Of a stretch of 64,000 bases of DNA, positions 16,090 through 27,400 are shown piece by piece. The DNA is from Mycobacteroides salmoniphilum (GTDB taxonomy: Bacteria > Actinomycetota > Actinomycetes > Mycobacteriales > Mycobacteriaceae): NCBI RefSeq assembly GCF_004924335.1, contig NZ_CP024633.1, positions 4,154,001 to 4,218,000 on the forward strand. Direction: 5' to 3'. The notes beneath the pieces were generated by a model. It was not told the origin of the DNA. It was given only the letters and a program-made list of their open reading frames with translations, and did not search any database. Within the stretch, counting starts at the first letter, position 1. The number at the start of each line of letters is the position of its first letter. The translations under genes and the position numbers were made by a program.

Positions 16090-17465
16090 CGCAGATGCCG
16101 GGCGACCTGTTGCGCACGGCTCAGCGCCAGCGCGGTGTTGGGCGCCGTCGCCAGTGCCACGCCCACACGGCGACGCCGGTGGATCTCCGCATGCCCGAAC
16201 ATCCGAACATCGCTCTCCGGTATCTGCAGCGCCTCGTCAAGCTGCCGTGACGACGGACCAGGACCGTCGCCGTAGACCACCTCAGCAGCCGCCGGCGACA
16301 CCAGAATGGTGTCGATCGGCACACCCAGCACCGCGCGCGCGTGCATATCGAACTCGGACAGTCGCTGTGATCGCACGGTCACCAGCCCGGAGTCATAGGG
16401 CCGCGCACTCACGTCGCAGAAGTACACCTCGTCGCCCCGGACAAACAGTTCGACGCCGTAAACACCATGCCCACCAAGGGCATTGACCGCCCTGGCGGCA
16501 ATGGACCGGGCCAGCTCCAGGGCCGCCTGACTCAACGGCTGCGGCTGCCACATCTGCAGCGCATCGGTTCCGCTTTGCCGGTGTGCGATGGGCTCGCAGA
16601 AATACAGTCTGGTCGCACCGCCGACCCCGGCTGTCCGCACCGTGAGCAGCGTGATCTCGTAGTCGATCTCCACCGCCGTTTCCACCAGAACCCGCTGATT
16701 GCCGCCGATGTTCGATGCGACGGCCTGATCCCATGCCGGTTCGGCGTCGCTGTCCCGCAGCACCACCGATTGGCCTTGGCCGTAGGCGGCCGACACCGGA
16801 CGCACCACCGCCGGAAAACCCGCGGTCTCGAGGACCTTGTGCAGCTCCTCGACCGAGTTCGCGAACCAGTACGCGGGCGTGGGAAGGCCGAGTTCCTCGG
16901 CGGCCATCCGCCGCATCGCCTCACGATCACCGGCCAGGCGTACGGCCTTAGCGGTCGGAATCACCTGGGTGACCTTGCCCTCGGCCAATTTGTCGAGCGC
17001 CTCGCCCGACGCCGTTTCGACCAGCGGCACCACGAATCGGGGCCGTTCCTTCTCGACAAGCGCGACCAGGCTCTCCGACTCACCGATCGGTGCGACCACC
17101 GAACGATCTGCCGCACTATGGGCCGGCCCGCCCTCGTCGGCGTCCACCACGACCACGTCAGCACCCAGACGCTGGAAGGAGATGGCCAGTTCCCTGGCCA
17201 GTTCACCCGAACCCAGCAGCATCACGGTGGTGCCATTCGCGGCCACGCGTTCCGGCGCGTCCGGTGCCGGGGCTTGAGTCCCGGCCAGTTCGGAGACGGG
17301 TTTCACGCTGTTGGCGACCTTCGAGGCCTTGGCGGACTTGGCGCCATTGGTGGCACGCACGGCGTCCTCGGTCACCGGCGCCGCCTCGGCGGGCCCGGGC
17401 TCAACGGTGTCGGTGGAACCCGTCGAGCCGTGCTCGCTGGGGGGCGAACCCTCCTGCGTCACCAC
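16086..17465 (-). CDS. purT: PurT-like ATP-grasp protein (formate-dependent GAR transformylase family), divergent
   Basis: A 459-residue ATP-grasp protein. Residues from about 80 align with PurT: TVMLLGSGELARELAISFQRLG, REAMRRMAAEELGLP, EIDYEITLLTVRT, AHRQSGTDALQMWQPQPLS, HGVYGVELFVRGDEVYFCDVS and RVGVALATA. Several normally fixed sites differ: the ATP loop is SAAYGQGQS where PurT has SSSGKGQS, VKP is VRP, and SEVSPRPHDTG is CDVSARPYDSG. A disordered tail of about 75 residues (Ser, Ala, Pro, Glu) precedes the domain if the GTG at 17465 is used; a later start is possible. PurT makes formyl-GAR from formate, ATP and GAR. Position fits Rv0389, but activity is uncertain. Confidence 0.8.
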   Translation of the reverse strand: MVTQEGSPPSEHGSTGSTDTVEPGPAEAAPVTEDAVRATNGAKSAKASKVANSVKPVSELAGTQAPAPDAPERVAANGTTVMLLGSGELARELAISFQRLGADVVVVDADEGGPAHSAADRSVVAPIGESESLVALVEKERPRFVVPLVETASGEALDKLAEGKVTQVIPTAKAVRLAGDREAMRRMAAEELGLPTPAYWFANSVEELHKVLETAGFPAVVRPVSAAYGQGQSVVLRDSDAEPAWDQAVASNIGGNQRVLVETAVEIDYEITLLTVRTAGVGGATRLYFCEPIAHRQSGTDALQMWQPQPLSQAALELARSIAARAVNALGGHGVYGVELFVRGDEVYFCDVSARPYDSGLVTVRSQRLSEFDMHARAVLGVPIDTILVSPAAAEVVYGDGPGPSSRQLDEALQIPESDVRMFGHAEIHRRRRVGVALATAPNTALALSRAQQVARHLR

Positions 17466-17539
17466 GATGCCTTTTACGCCTTCCGGTCGATCTGTCGCCC
17501 TATTGGACCGTGCCTAGCGTGCCAGATTGCCACACATCC

Positions 17540-17857
17540 TCAACCGAGAGTGCTGTGGACATAACACCAGCGCCAATCCTCACCGGGCTCGTGTGAACGC
17601 ATCACCGGATGCCCCGAGGCGTGAAAATGTGCGGTGGCGTGCTGGTGGGGGCTGGAATCACAGCAGCTCACCCGGCCGCATTCCAAACACAACCGCAAAT
17701 GGGCCCACACCTGCTCACCCAGTGCCGCGCAGTCCTCGCACTGCCCCGGGGTCCGGGGTTGTGGGTCTTGCCCGGTGGCGGCGGCCAGCTCAGGACAGGG
17801 ACCTTCGCCCTGTGTCGACTCGGGAGCGGCGGATCCACGCCGGAACAGCCGCTTCAT
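17540..17857 (-). CDS. UBP-type zinc-finger protein
   Basis: A 105-residue protein. After a 35-residue variable N-terminus comes a compact zinc finger of the ubiquitin-hydrolase (ZnF-UBP) type: CEDCAALGEQVWAHLRLCLECGRVSCCDSSPHQHATAHFHASGHPVMRS, spanning about residues 40-90, with WRWCYVH at the end. Bacterial UBP fingers are found fused to, or beside, CPA1 Na+/H+ antiporters; here it is divergent from such an antiporter with 60 bp between starts. RBS AGAGAGGG precedes the ATG by about five bases. It may regulate or bind the antiporter tail; that is inference from context. Confidence 0.82.
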   Translation of the reverse strand: MKRLFRRGSAAPESTQGEGPCPELAAATGQDPQPRTPGQCEDCAALGEQVWAHLRLCLECGRVSCCDSSPHQHATAHFHASGHPVMRSHEPGEDWRWCYVHSTLG

Positions 17858-17917
17858 ATATGCCCTCTCTACATGCCCGCTTAGGCGCCAGAACCGCTCT
17901 CCGCACAGAATACGAAG

Positions 17918-19498
17918 GTGAACGTTTCCCTGCTGGCGGTACTGACGGTTGCCCTGGTCCTGGCCGCGATTTCCCGGCGATTTGGGCTTCCAACCCCGTT
18001 GGTGCTGGTCGTAGCCGGATTGGCGGCCACCGCCATCCCCGGCCTGCCGTCCATCGAGATGGATCCGGACCTCGTCCTGTTCGTGATCTTGCCGCCGCTG
18101 CTGTACACGACGGCGCTCGAAAGCTCCTACGTCAACCTGCGCAAGAACATGCGGGCGGTCAGCAGCCTCGCCGTGCTGCTTCCGCTGCTCACCACCGTCG
18201 CGGTCGGGTTCGTGGCCTTCTACACCGTCCCCGAGCTGCCGTTGGCCGGCGCACTGGTGCTGGGTGCCATCGTGGCACCGCCCGACGCGGTATCGGCCAC
18301 CGCGATCGGCCGGCGCCTGGGACTACCGCGCAACATCATGACGCTGCTGGGCGGCGAGAGTCTGCTCAATGACGCGACCGCGCTCACCGCGTATCGGGTG
18401 GCGATAGCCGCGGCGATAGGGCTCGGCGCCACCGTGGCCGACGGGCTCAAGATTTTCGCGCTCGCGGCCATCGGTGGGGTGCTGGTCGGGTTCGTCATCG
18501 GCAAATTGGTCAACATCATCCGGTGCAAGCTCGACGATCCGCTGTCCGAAAGCGCTATCGGCCTGGTGGTGCCGTTCTTCGCGTACCTGCTCGCCGAGGA
18601 GATTCATGGCTCCGGCGTGATCGCCGTCGTGGTCGCCGGGCTCATGCTGGGACACCGCTCGGTGCACGCCGGATACGCGACCCGGCTCCAGGACGACGCG
18701 GTGTGGAAGGCCGTGCAGCTGCTACTGGAATCCTTCGCGTTCCTGCTCATCGGGTTGCAGCTGCCCAAGGTCGTCGAAGGACTGCGAGGCCTGTCCTTCG
18801 CCACCATCGTGCTGTCCTCGATCGCGGTGCTGTCCACGGTGATCGTGGTGCGCATCCTGTTCGTCTTCGCATTCGCCTATATGCGCCCACCCGGCCAACG
18901 CCCCTCGGCGCGAGGGGTTTTCGTGGTGGCATGGGCCGGAATGCGGGGCGTGGTGTCGCTGGCGATGGCCTTCGCGGTGCCGCTGACCACCATCGCCGGC
19001 GAGCCCCTACCCGGGCACCCGCACATCGTGTTCCTGACCTTCGTCGTGGTGGTGGGAACCCTTCTGTTGCATGGGCTTACCCTGCCGTGGGTGATCCGGG
19101 TACTCGGTGTGCAAAGCGATGACGAACGCAAGGACGCGCTCGCCGAGGCCGCCGCTCAGGACAAGGCCGCCCGCGCGGCCGCGGACCGTCTTGAGGAGCT
19201 GCTCGATGACAACGACGGCATCGAGGACACCAACGTGCGCAGCCGCGCCGCCGAAATCCTGCGGCACTGGAACACCCGTCGCCGCAACGCGGCATGGGAG
19301 CGCCTCGGACGCAGCGACGAGGACGCCGGCGAGAGCCCCATGGCGGCATTCCGGAATCTGCGGCTGGAGATGCTCGAGAAGGAGCGCGAGGTGTTCATCG
19401 CCGAACGCGATGCGGGCAACATCGATGACGAGGTGCTGCGCACCGTGCTCCGTGGACTCGACCTCGAAGAGGCCACCATGAATCAGGCCGACCGGTAG
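17918..19498 (+). CDS. CPA1-family Na+/H+ antiporter
   Basis: A 526-residue protein starting at GTG. About twelve hydrophobic spans cover residues 1-400; the ion-binding signatures of CPA1 are clear: GAIVAPPDAVSATAIGRRLG and LLGGESLLNDATALTAYRVA (the ND motif), then GMRGVVSLAMAFAVPL. A cytoplasmic C-terminal tail of about 125 residues is helical and charged (EAAAQDKAARAAADRLEELL). It exchanges protons for sodium (or potassium) at the membrane for pH and salt homeostasis. A UBP zinc-finger gene is divergent from it. The RBS is weak, so the start is likely but not certain. Confidence 0.9.
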   Translation: MNVSLLAVLTVALVLAAISRRFGLPTPLVLVVAGLAATAIPGLPSIEMDPDLVLFVILPPLLYTTALESSYVNLRKNMRAVSSLAVLLPLLTTVAVGFVAFYTVPELPLAGALVLGAIVAPPDAVSATAIGRRLGLPRNIMTLLGGESLLNDATALTAYRVAIAAAIGLGATVADGLKIFALAAIGGVLVGFVIGKLVNIIRCKLDDPLSESAIGLVVPFFAYLLAEEIHGSGVIAVVVAGLMLGHRSVHAGYATRLQDDAVWKAVQLLLESFAFLLIGLQLPKVVEGLRGLSFATIVLSSIAVLSTVIVVRILFVFAFAYMRPPGQRPSARGVFVVAWAGMRGVVSLAMAFAVPLTTIAGEPLPGHPHIVFLTFVVVVGTLLLHGLTLPWVIRVLGVQSDDERKDALAEAAAQDKAARAAADRLEELLDDNDGIEDTNVRSRAAEILRHWNTRRRNAAWERLGRSDEDAGESPMAAFRNLRLEMLEKEREVFIAERDAGNIDDEVLRTVLRGLDLEEATMNQADR

Positions 19499-19502
19499 CC
19501 GC

Positions 19503-22298
<2,796 letters not shown>

Positions 22299-22301
22299 CT
22301 T

Positions 22302-23072
22302 TTGCCCGTGAACGTCAAGCAGTCGGTCCGGCCCAGCCCTGTCTTTCTCGCGCTCGTCGCACTCACCCTCGCCGGGGCGGTGCTCGCATGGCTAGGCGGC
22401 AATTCGACCGAGCCGCTGGCCCGCGGTGGGGTATTTGTCTTCGTCTTCGCCGGCTGGGTGGTGTCACTGTGCCTGCACGAGTTCGGGCATGCCTATACCG
22501 CCTGGCGTTTCGGCGATACCGGTGCGCGCGGATATCTGACGTTGAACCCGCTGCAGTACACCGATCCGGTGCTCTCCATCGTGCTGCCCCTCGTGTTCAT
22601 CGCACTCGGCGGCATCGGGCTTCCTGGTGGCGCCGTGTACGTGCACACCGCGGGCATGAGCAATCGGCAGCGCACCCTGGTGAGCGTGGCCGGGCCGAGC
22701 GCGAATGCCCTACTCGCAGTGCTGATTCTGGGAACGACTGCGCTTTTCGCCGACCGCGAGCACATCGTGTTTTGGGCGGCGATGGCCTATCTCGGATTCC
22801 TTCAGGTGACGGCGGTGGTGCTCAACCTGCTGCCGGTACCGGGCCTGGACGGCTACGGCGCGCTCGAACCCCATCTGAGCCCGAATACACAGCGCACGCT
22901 TGCCAATGCCAAGACCTTCGGATTCTTAATCCTGTTCGTGCTGCTGATGTCGCCGCCGATCAACAGGGCATTTTTCGACGCTGTCTACTGGATCGTCGCG
23001 TCATTGGGCGTCGACCCCGATCTCTCCCGCGTGGGTGGCTGGCTGTTCCGCTTCTGGGGCAAGCTGCTCTAG
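22302..23072 (+). CDS. Site-2 protease-like M50 metalloprotease (Rv0359-like)
   Basis: A 256-residue membrane protein from TTG (a GTG two codons later is also possible). The zinc motif HEFGH lies at about residues 59-63 within SLCLHEFGHAYTAWRF, and the third ligand Asp is in NLLPVPGLDGYGALEPH; together they define M50 peptidases, which cleave substrates inside the membrane. About six hydrophobic spans are visible (for example VLSIVLPLVFIALGGIGLPGGA). The substrate is unknown. It sits 3 bp downstream of the Rv0358-like gene and ends just before a long hairpin shared with a convergent gene. Confidence 0.9.
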   Translation: MPVNVKQSVRPSPVFLALVALTLAGAVLAWLGGNSTEPLARGGVFVFVFAGWVVSLCLHEFGHAYTAWRFGDTGARGYLTLNPLQYTDPVLSIVLPLVFIALGGIGLPGGAVYVHTAGMSNRQRTLVSVAGPSANALLAVLILGTTALFADREHIVFWAAMAYLGFLQVTAVVLNLLPVPGLDGYGALEPHLSPNTQRTLANAKTFGFLILFVLLMSPPINRAFFDAVYWIVASLGVDPDLSRVGGWLFRFWGKLL

Positions 23073-23088
23073 CTGCGACGTACCTCCG

Positions 23089-23153
23089 CGTCGACACGCC
23101 ACGTTATGGCGGGTCCGTATCGCACATTGCCGCCATAACGCGGCGTGTCGACG
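23089..23153. terminator. Long bidirectional hairpin between convergent genes
   Basis: The arms 23089-23112 and 23130-23153 are 24 bp each and match in 23 of 24 positions (one A-C mismatch), with a 17-base loop. It fills the gap between the M50 protease stop (23072) and the stop of the convergent DUF3151 gene (23163). There is no U-tract on either side, which is usual for mycobacterial intrinsic terminators. Confidence 0.7.
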
Positions 23154-23162
23154 GAAGTGACG

Positions 23163-23600
23163 TTAGGACCGAAGCAGCGCGGGCCGGGCCGCCGGATCGC
23201 AGTCGTCGAGCAGATCGCAGCAGCGCGCGAACTCATGGTTCTCACCGATCAACTGGGCGGCACGCGCCAGGGCCGCCACGGCGCGCAGGAAGCCGCGATT
23301 GGGCTCATGGGCGTACGGCACCGGGCCGAAGCCCTTCCACCCGTTGCGTCGCAACTGGTCCAGACCGCGGTGATACCCGGTACGCGCGAAGGCGTAGGCG
23401 GTCACGGTGCTGCCCACGGAGCCATCACCGTCCAACGCGTTCTCGGCCAGTTCGGCCCAGGCGATCGAGGCGGACGGATACGCCGCCGCCACCGCAGCCG
23501 GATCCTGGCCGTTGAGCAGGGCCGATTCGGCGTCCTCGTCTCCGGGTAGCAGCACCGGCTCGGGACCCAGCAGATCATGCATTGGACTCATGGATCCCAT
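23163..23600 (-). CDS. DUF3151 protein (Rv0360c-like)
   Basis: A 145-residue cytosolic protein; the likely start is one of three close ATGs (23600, 23591, 23582), and 23600 gives the length I recall for Rv0360c. Recognisable stretches are MHDLLGPEPVLLPGD, YPSASIAWAELAENALD, TAYAFARTGYHRGLDQLRRNGWKGFGPVPY and RGFLRAVAALARAAQLIGE, the actinobacterial DUF3151 pattern, which looks like a small helical repeat (TPR-like) fold. The function is unknown. It is divergent from the anchored NTF2-like gene and convergent with the M50 protease across a long hairpin. Confidence 0.85.
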   Translation of the reverse strand: MGSMSPMHDLLGPEPVLLPGDEDAESALLNGQDPAAVAAAYPSASIAWAELAENALDGDGSVGSTVTAYAFARTGYHRGLDQLRRNGWKGFGPVPYAHEPNRGFLRAVAALARAAQLIGENHEFARCCDLLDDCDPAARPALLRS

Positions 23601-23695
23601 TCTGACGCCAACCGCCTCCCGCGATCGCGATAGGGTGGGCGCGGTCGATCGCGCCTGCGCACAAGAGCGCTCAGCACGGATAAGGAACGAGACGC

Positions 23696-24475
23696 ATGGC
23701 GAACCCCACCGGTGGAAATTCCGAGGCCAAGCCCGACGCACAGGGCGGCAAGTCCGCGGACCCCGCCGAGCAGTCGGATAGCGCCGCGAACACCCCGGAG
23801 ATATCCGATACCGCCGACACCGGCCCGGTTCCCCCGCTCGATGATGCCCAGACCGTCGTGATGGCTCCGGCTAAGCCCGACGTTCCGCGCTACACGGCAC
23901 CGGGATTCGACGCCAACAAGACCGAGATGATCGCGCCCGTCGGCGAGGATCCGAAGACCGAGCTCATGGCGCCGCTGGCGACCCAGGCGCGCCCCAAGGT
24001 TGCGACCCCGGAGACGATCGCACCTCGCAAGGAAGAGAAGCGCAGCTGGGGCTGGGTGATCGCGCTGGCACTCGTCGTCGCCGCGCTGGCTGCGGTGATC
24101 GTCCTCGCCGCGGTCGTCATCTCGCGCACCAGCGCACCGAAGGCGTCACAAGAAGAGCTGGTGCGCACCAGCATTCAGAACTACGACAACGCCATCCAGA
24201 CCGGCAACCTGGCCGCGCTGCGGACCATCACATGCGGCGAAACCCGCGACGGTTATGTCCGCTACCCCGACGCCGAGTGGTCCCAGACGTACCAGAAGGT
24301 GGCGGCTGCCAAGCAGTACCCGGTGGTGGCCAGCATCGACGAGGTTGTGGTCAATGGCGAGCACGCCGAGGCCAACGTCACCTCGTTCATGGCGTTCGCG
24401 CCGCAGACCCGGTCATCGCGCAGCTTCGATCTGCAGTTCCGCGACAAGGAATGGAAGATCTGCCAGTCCGACTAG
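23696..24475 (+). CDS. Membrane-anchored NTF2-like protein (Rv0361-like)
   Basis: A 259-residue protein in three parts. Residues 1-115 are a disordered, acidic and Pro-rich cytoplasmic region with two similar stretches (AQTVVMAPAKPDVPRYTAP, PKTELMAPLATQARPKVATP). One transmembrane helix follows at about 119-143 (WGWVIALALVVAALAAVIVLAAVVI). The external domain has the NTF2-like pattern QEELVRTSIQNYDNAIQTGNLAALRTITCGE and ends SRSFDLQFRDKEWKICQSD. The function is unknown. Its stop codon overlaps that of the giant repeat gene on the other strand (4 bp). Confidence 0.8.
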   Translation: MANPTGGNSEAKPDAQGGKSADPAEQSDSAANTPEISDTADTGPVPPLDDAQTVVMAPAKPDVPRYTAPGFDANKTEMIAPVGEDPKTELMAPLATQARPKVATPETIAPRKEEKRSWGWVIALALVVAALAAVIVLAAVVISRTSAPKASQEELVRTSIQNYDNAIQTGNLAALRTITCGETRDGYVRYPDAEWSQTYQKVAAAKQYPVVASIDEVVVNGEHAEANVTSFMAFAPQTRSSRSFDLQFRDKEWKICQSD

Positions 24476-27400
24476 CTCCCGGACCCCGACGACGAGCCGC
24501 CGCCACCGGATGACGTGCTGGCCGACTTCGAACTGCTCGACGTGCCGGCACCCGACTCACCGGCGCTACCGGGTGTGCCCTTCGTACCGCCTCGACCACC
24601 GGGGCCGCCCGCGCCCGCAGTGTGTGAACCCTTGACGGACGACGAGTTGCCGCCATTTCCGCCGGTGCCGCCCCGATGGATCGGACCACCGGCACCGCCG
24701 GTGCCTCCCGCACCACCCTTGCTGTCCCCGTCTGTCGACTGGGAGTGACCACCACGGCCTCCGCCGCCGCCGTCGCCCAGGCCCCGGGAATCGCCTCCGA
24801 CACCACCCTTGCCACCGGTATTGGTCTTGCCGGTATCCCCGTTACCGGAGGCATCGCCCCCGGCACCACCCTTACCGCCGTTACCGATCGCACCCGAGGT
24901 TCCGCCGGTGCCACCGTTTCCACCGGTCGCGGGTCCGGTCTTCACAACGCCGTTGGTGGTCTCGGCCTTGCCTCCGGCACCTCCGCTACCGCCATTGCCG
25001 ACGACGGCGTGCGAACTCGCGCCATTACCGCCACTGCCGCCCACCGCCGTACCTCCCAGGCTCGACGAGGCACCGCCCGCACCACCGGAACCTCCGTCGC
25101 CGGCAAGACCCCCCGAGGCGCCGCCGGTACCACCGGTACCACCCTTGGTTTCCCCGTAGGTCGTCTTGGCCTCACCACCGGCGCCACCGGTGCCGCCGGT
25201 GCCCGCAATCAGGCCGCCGCTACCACCAACACCGCCATTTCCACCGGTGCCCGGCTCGGATGTCCGGGTATCAAACGAATTGGATGTGCCACCTTGGCCA
25301 CCCACTCCACCGTTCCCCAGCATGCCCGCACTGCCGCCGTCACCACCGGCACCGCCGGTCGAGGTCCCGGTGAAGAAGTTACTGCCCTCTCCGCCCTTGC
25401 CGCCGGCACCGCCGTCACCCGCCAGCGCACCACCCTTGCCGCCGTTACCACCCGCGCCGCCGACACCCGTCTTGCCATCGGCCGTCGCGGATGCGTCGCC
25501 GCCCTTCCCGCCCGCGCCGCCGGTACCGACCAAGCCGGCATTGCCACCGTCGCCGCCCTTCTGACCGGGCAGACCGTCACCACCGGCACCGCCGTTACCG
25601 AACAGCAGGCCAGCGTTACCACCCTTTTGACCGGGTAATCCCTTGCCGCCGTTACCGATCAGCAGACCACCGTCCTGGCCCAGTCCGCCGTCACCGATGA
25701 TCAGGCCGCCCGGGCCGAACAGCGGACGCTGGGTGTACACGCCCGCGGCGTTGGGTGAACCATCGCCGATGATCAACCCACCCGGTCCGAACAGCGGACG
25801 CCCACCGAACAGATTCCAGGCCGATCCCCCATTGCCGACATTGGTGGCTCCACACTTGCCCGCAGCGCCCGAAACACAGTCGGCATAGGCCTGTTCCGCG
25901 ATCGCCTTATCCGCAGCCGATTTCGCCGAAGCGAGCCGATCCTTCGCAGCGGCGGCGGCGTAATCCGCGGCGACCTTGTCGGCGGCCGCCTTGGCGGCGG
26001 CATAGCCGTCGGCCTTCTGTTGCGCGGCGGCGAGCTCATCGGCGGCCTTCTGCGCATCCGACCTCGCCGCTGCCGCCTGATCGGCGGCGGCCTGGGCGGC
26101 TACCTCCGCGGCCGCCCGGTCACCCGCGGCCGTCTGTGCGGCAGCTGTCGCCTGTGCGGCCAACGCCTCCGCGGCTTGGGCGGCACGCTCGGCCTCATCG
26201 GCCTGCTCGGCGGCGATCCGGGCCGCGTTCTGTGCCTCGGCAACCTCGGGCCCGGGAACCCCCGCGTTCACCGCGGTATCGAGCGCAATCTGCCCCGCCG
26301 CAGCCTGTTTCGCGGTCTCGACGGCCTTGGCGCGGGCGGCCGATGCGTCGGACACGGCCGTTCCGGCAGCGATACCCGTGCTCTCGGCGACACCCGTCTT
26401 GTCGGTGACCGCGCGCTGGGCGGATGACTGCTGGGTGTCACGTGCCTGTGCCAACTGAGCGGCAGCGCCGACCTGGATCTCGGTGGACTGGACCTTCTGA
26501 TCTGCCTGTGCTTGCGGGTCGGTCTGAGCTGCCGCCGCCGCTTCGGCGAAGATCGGACGGCAGTCGGCGGCAATGACATTGAGACGCTGCTTGGCTTCCT
26601 CCGCGGCCTTGTCCATCGCTACCCGGTCCGCAGCGGCCTTCTCGGCCGCCAGCTTCTGGAACGCCGCCTGCCCCTCAGCCGCCTGGACGGCCGCCGCGCT
26701 GGAGGCACTTGCCGCCTCAATTTGCGCAGCCGCCGCACGATCCTCGGCGGCCTTGGCGGAATCGACTGCCGCCGCCTGGGCCGAAGCATCCTTATCCTTC
26801 AGCGCCTGCTCGGCCGCGGCCCGGTCACGGTCGGCTGCGGCCTGCGCCTCGGCGAATATCTTGGCGGCGTTGGCAGCACGCGCAGAGGACGCGGCAGCAG
26901 CCTCCGCGGAACGCAGGGCATCGGCCGCGGCCTTGTCGACGGCGGCCTTGTCGACTCCCGCCTGCACCGCCGCATCGATGACGGCCTTCTGATCACCGAC
27001 TGCCTGCTCTGCGGCGGCCTTCGCCGCGGCCGCCGCATCGGTCGCCGCCTGCACCGCATCAGCGGTCTGGGTGGCTTTAACCGCAGCCGCATCCTTGGCG
27101 GCCTGCGCATCCTGGGCGGCCTTCGCCGCGTCGGCCAGTGCCTTGTCGGCAACGGCTTTGGCAGCCTGCGCATCGGCGGCGGCCTTGGCATCCTGAGCAG
27201 ACTTGTCGCCAGCAGCCGTAGAGGCATCCACTGCGGCCTTTGCCGCAGTGGCGGCATCAGCCAACGCCTTATCAGCTGCGGCCTTTGCCGCGGCCGCCGC
27301 GTCAGCCGACGTAGACGCGCCGGAAAGCTTCTGGTCCGCAGCATCTTTCGCAGTGGCAGCATCTTTGGCGGCCTGGTCCGCGCCGGCCAGCGCGCCATCG

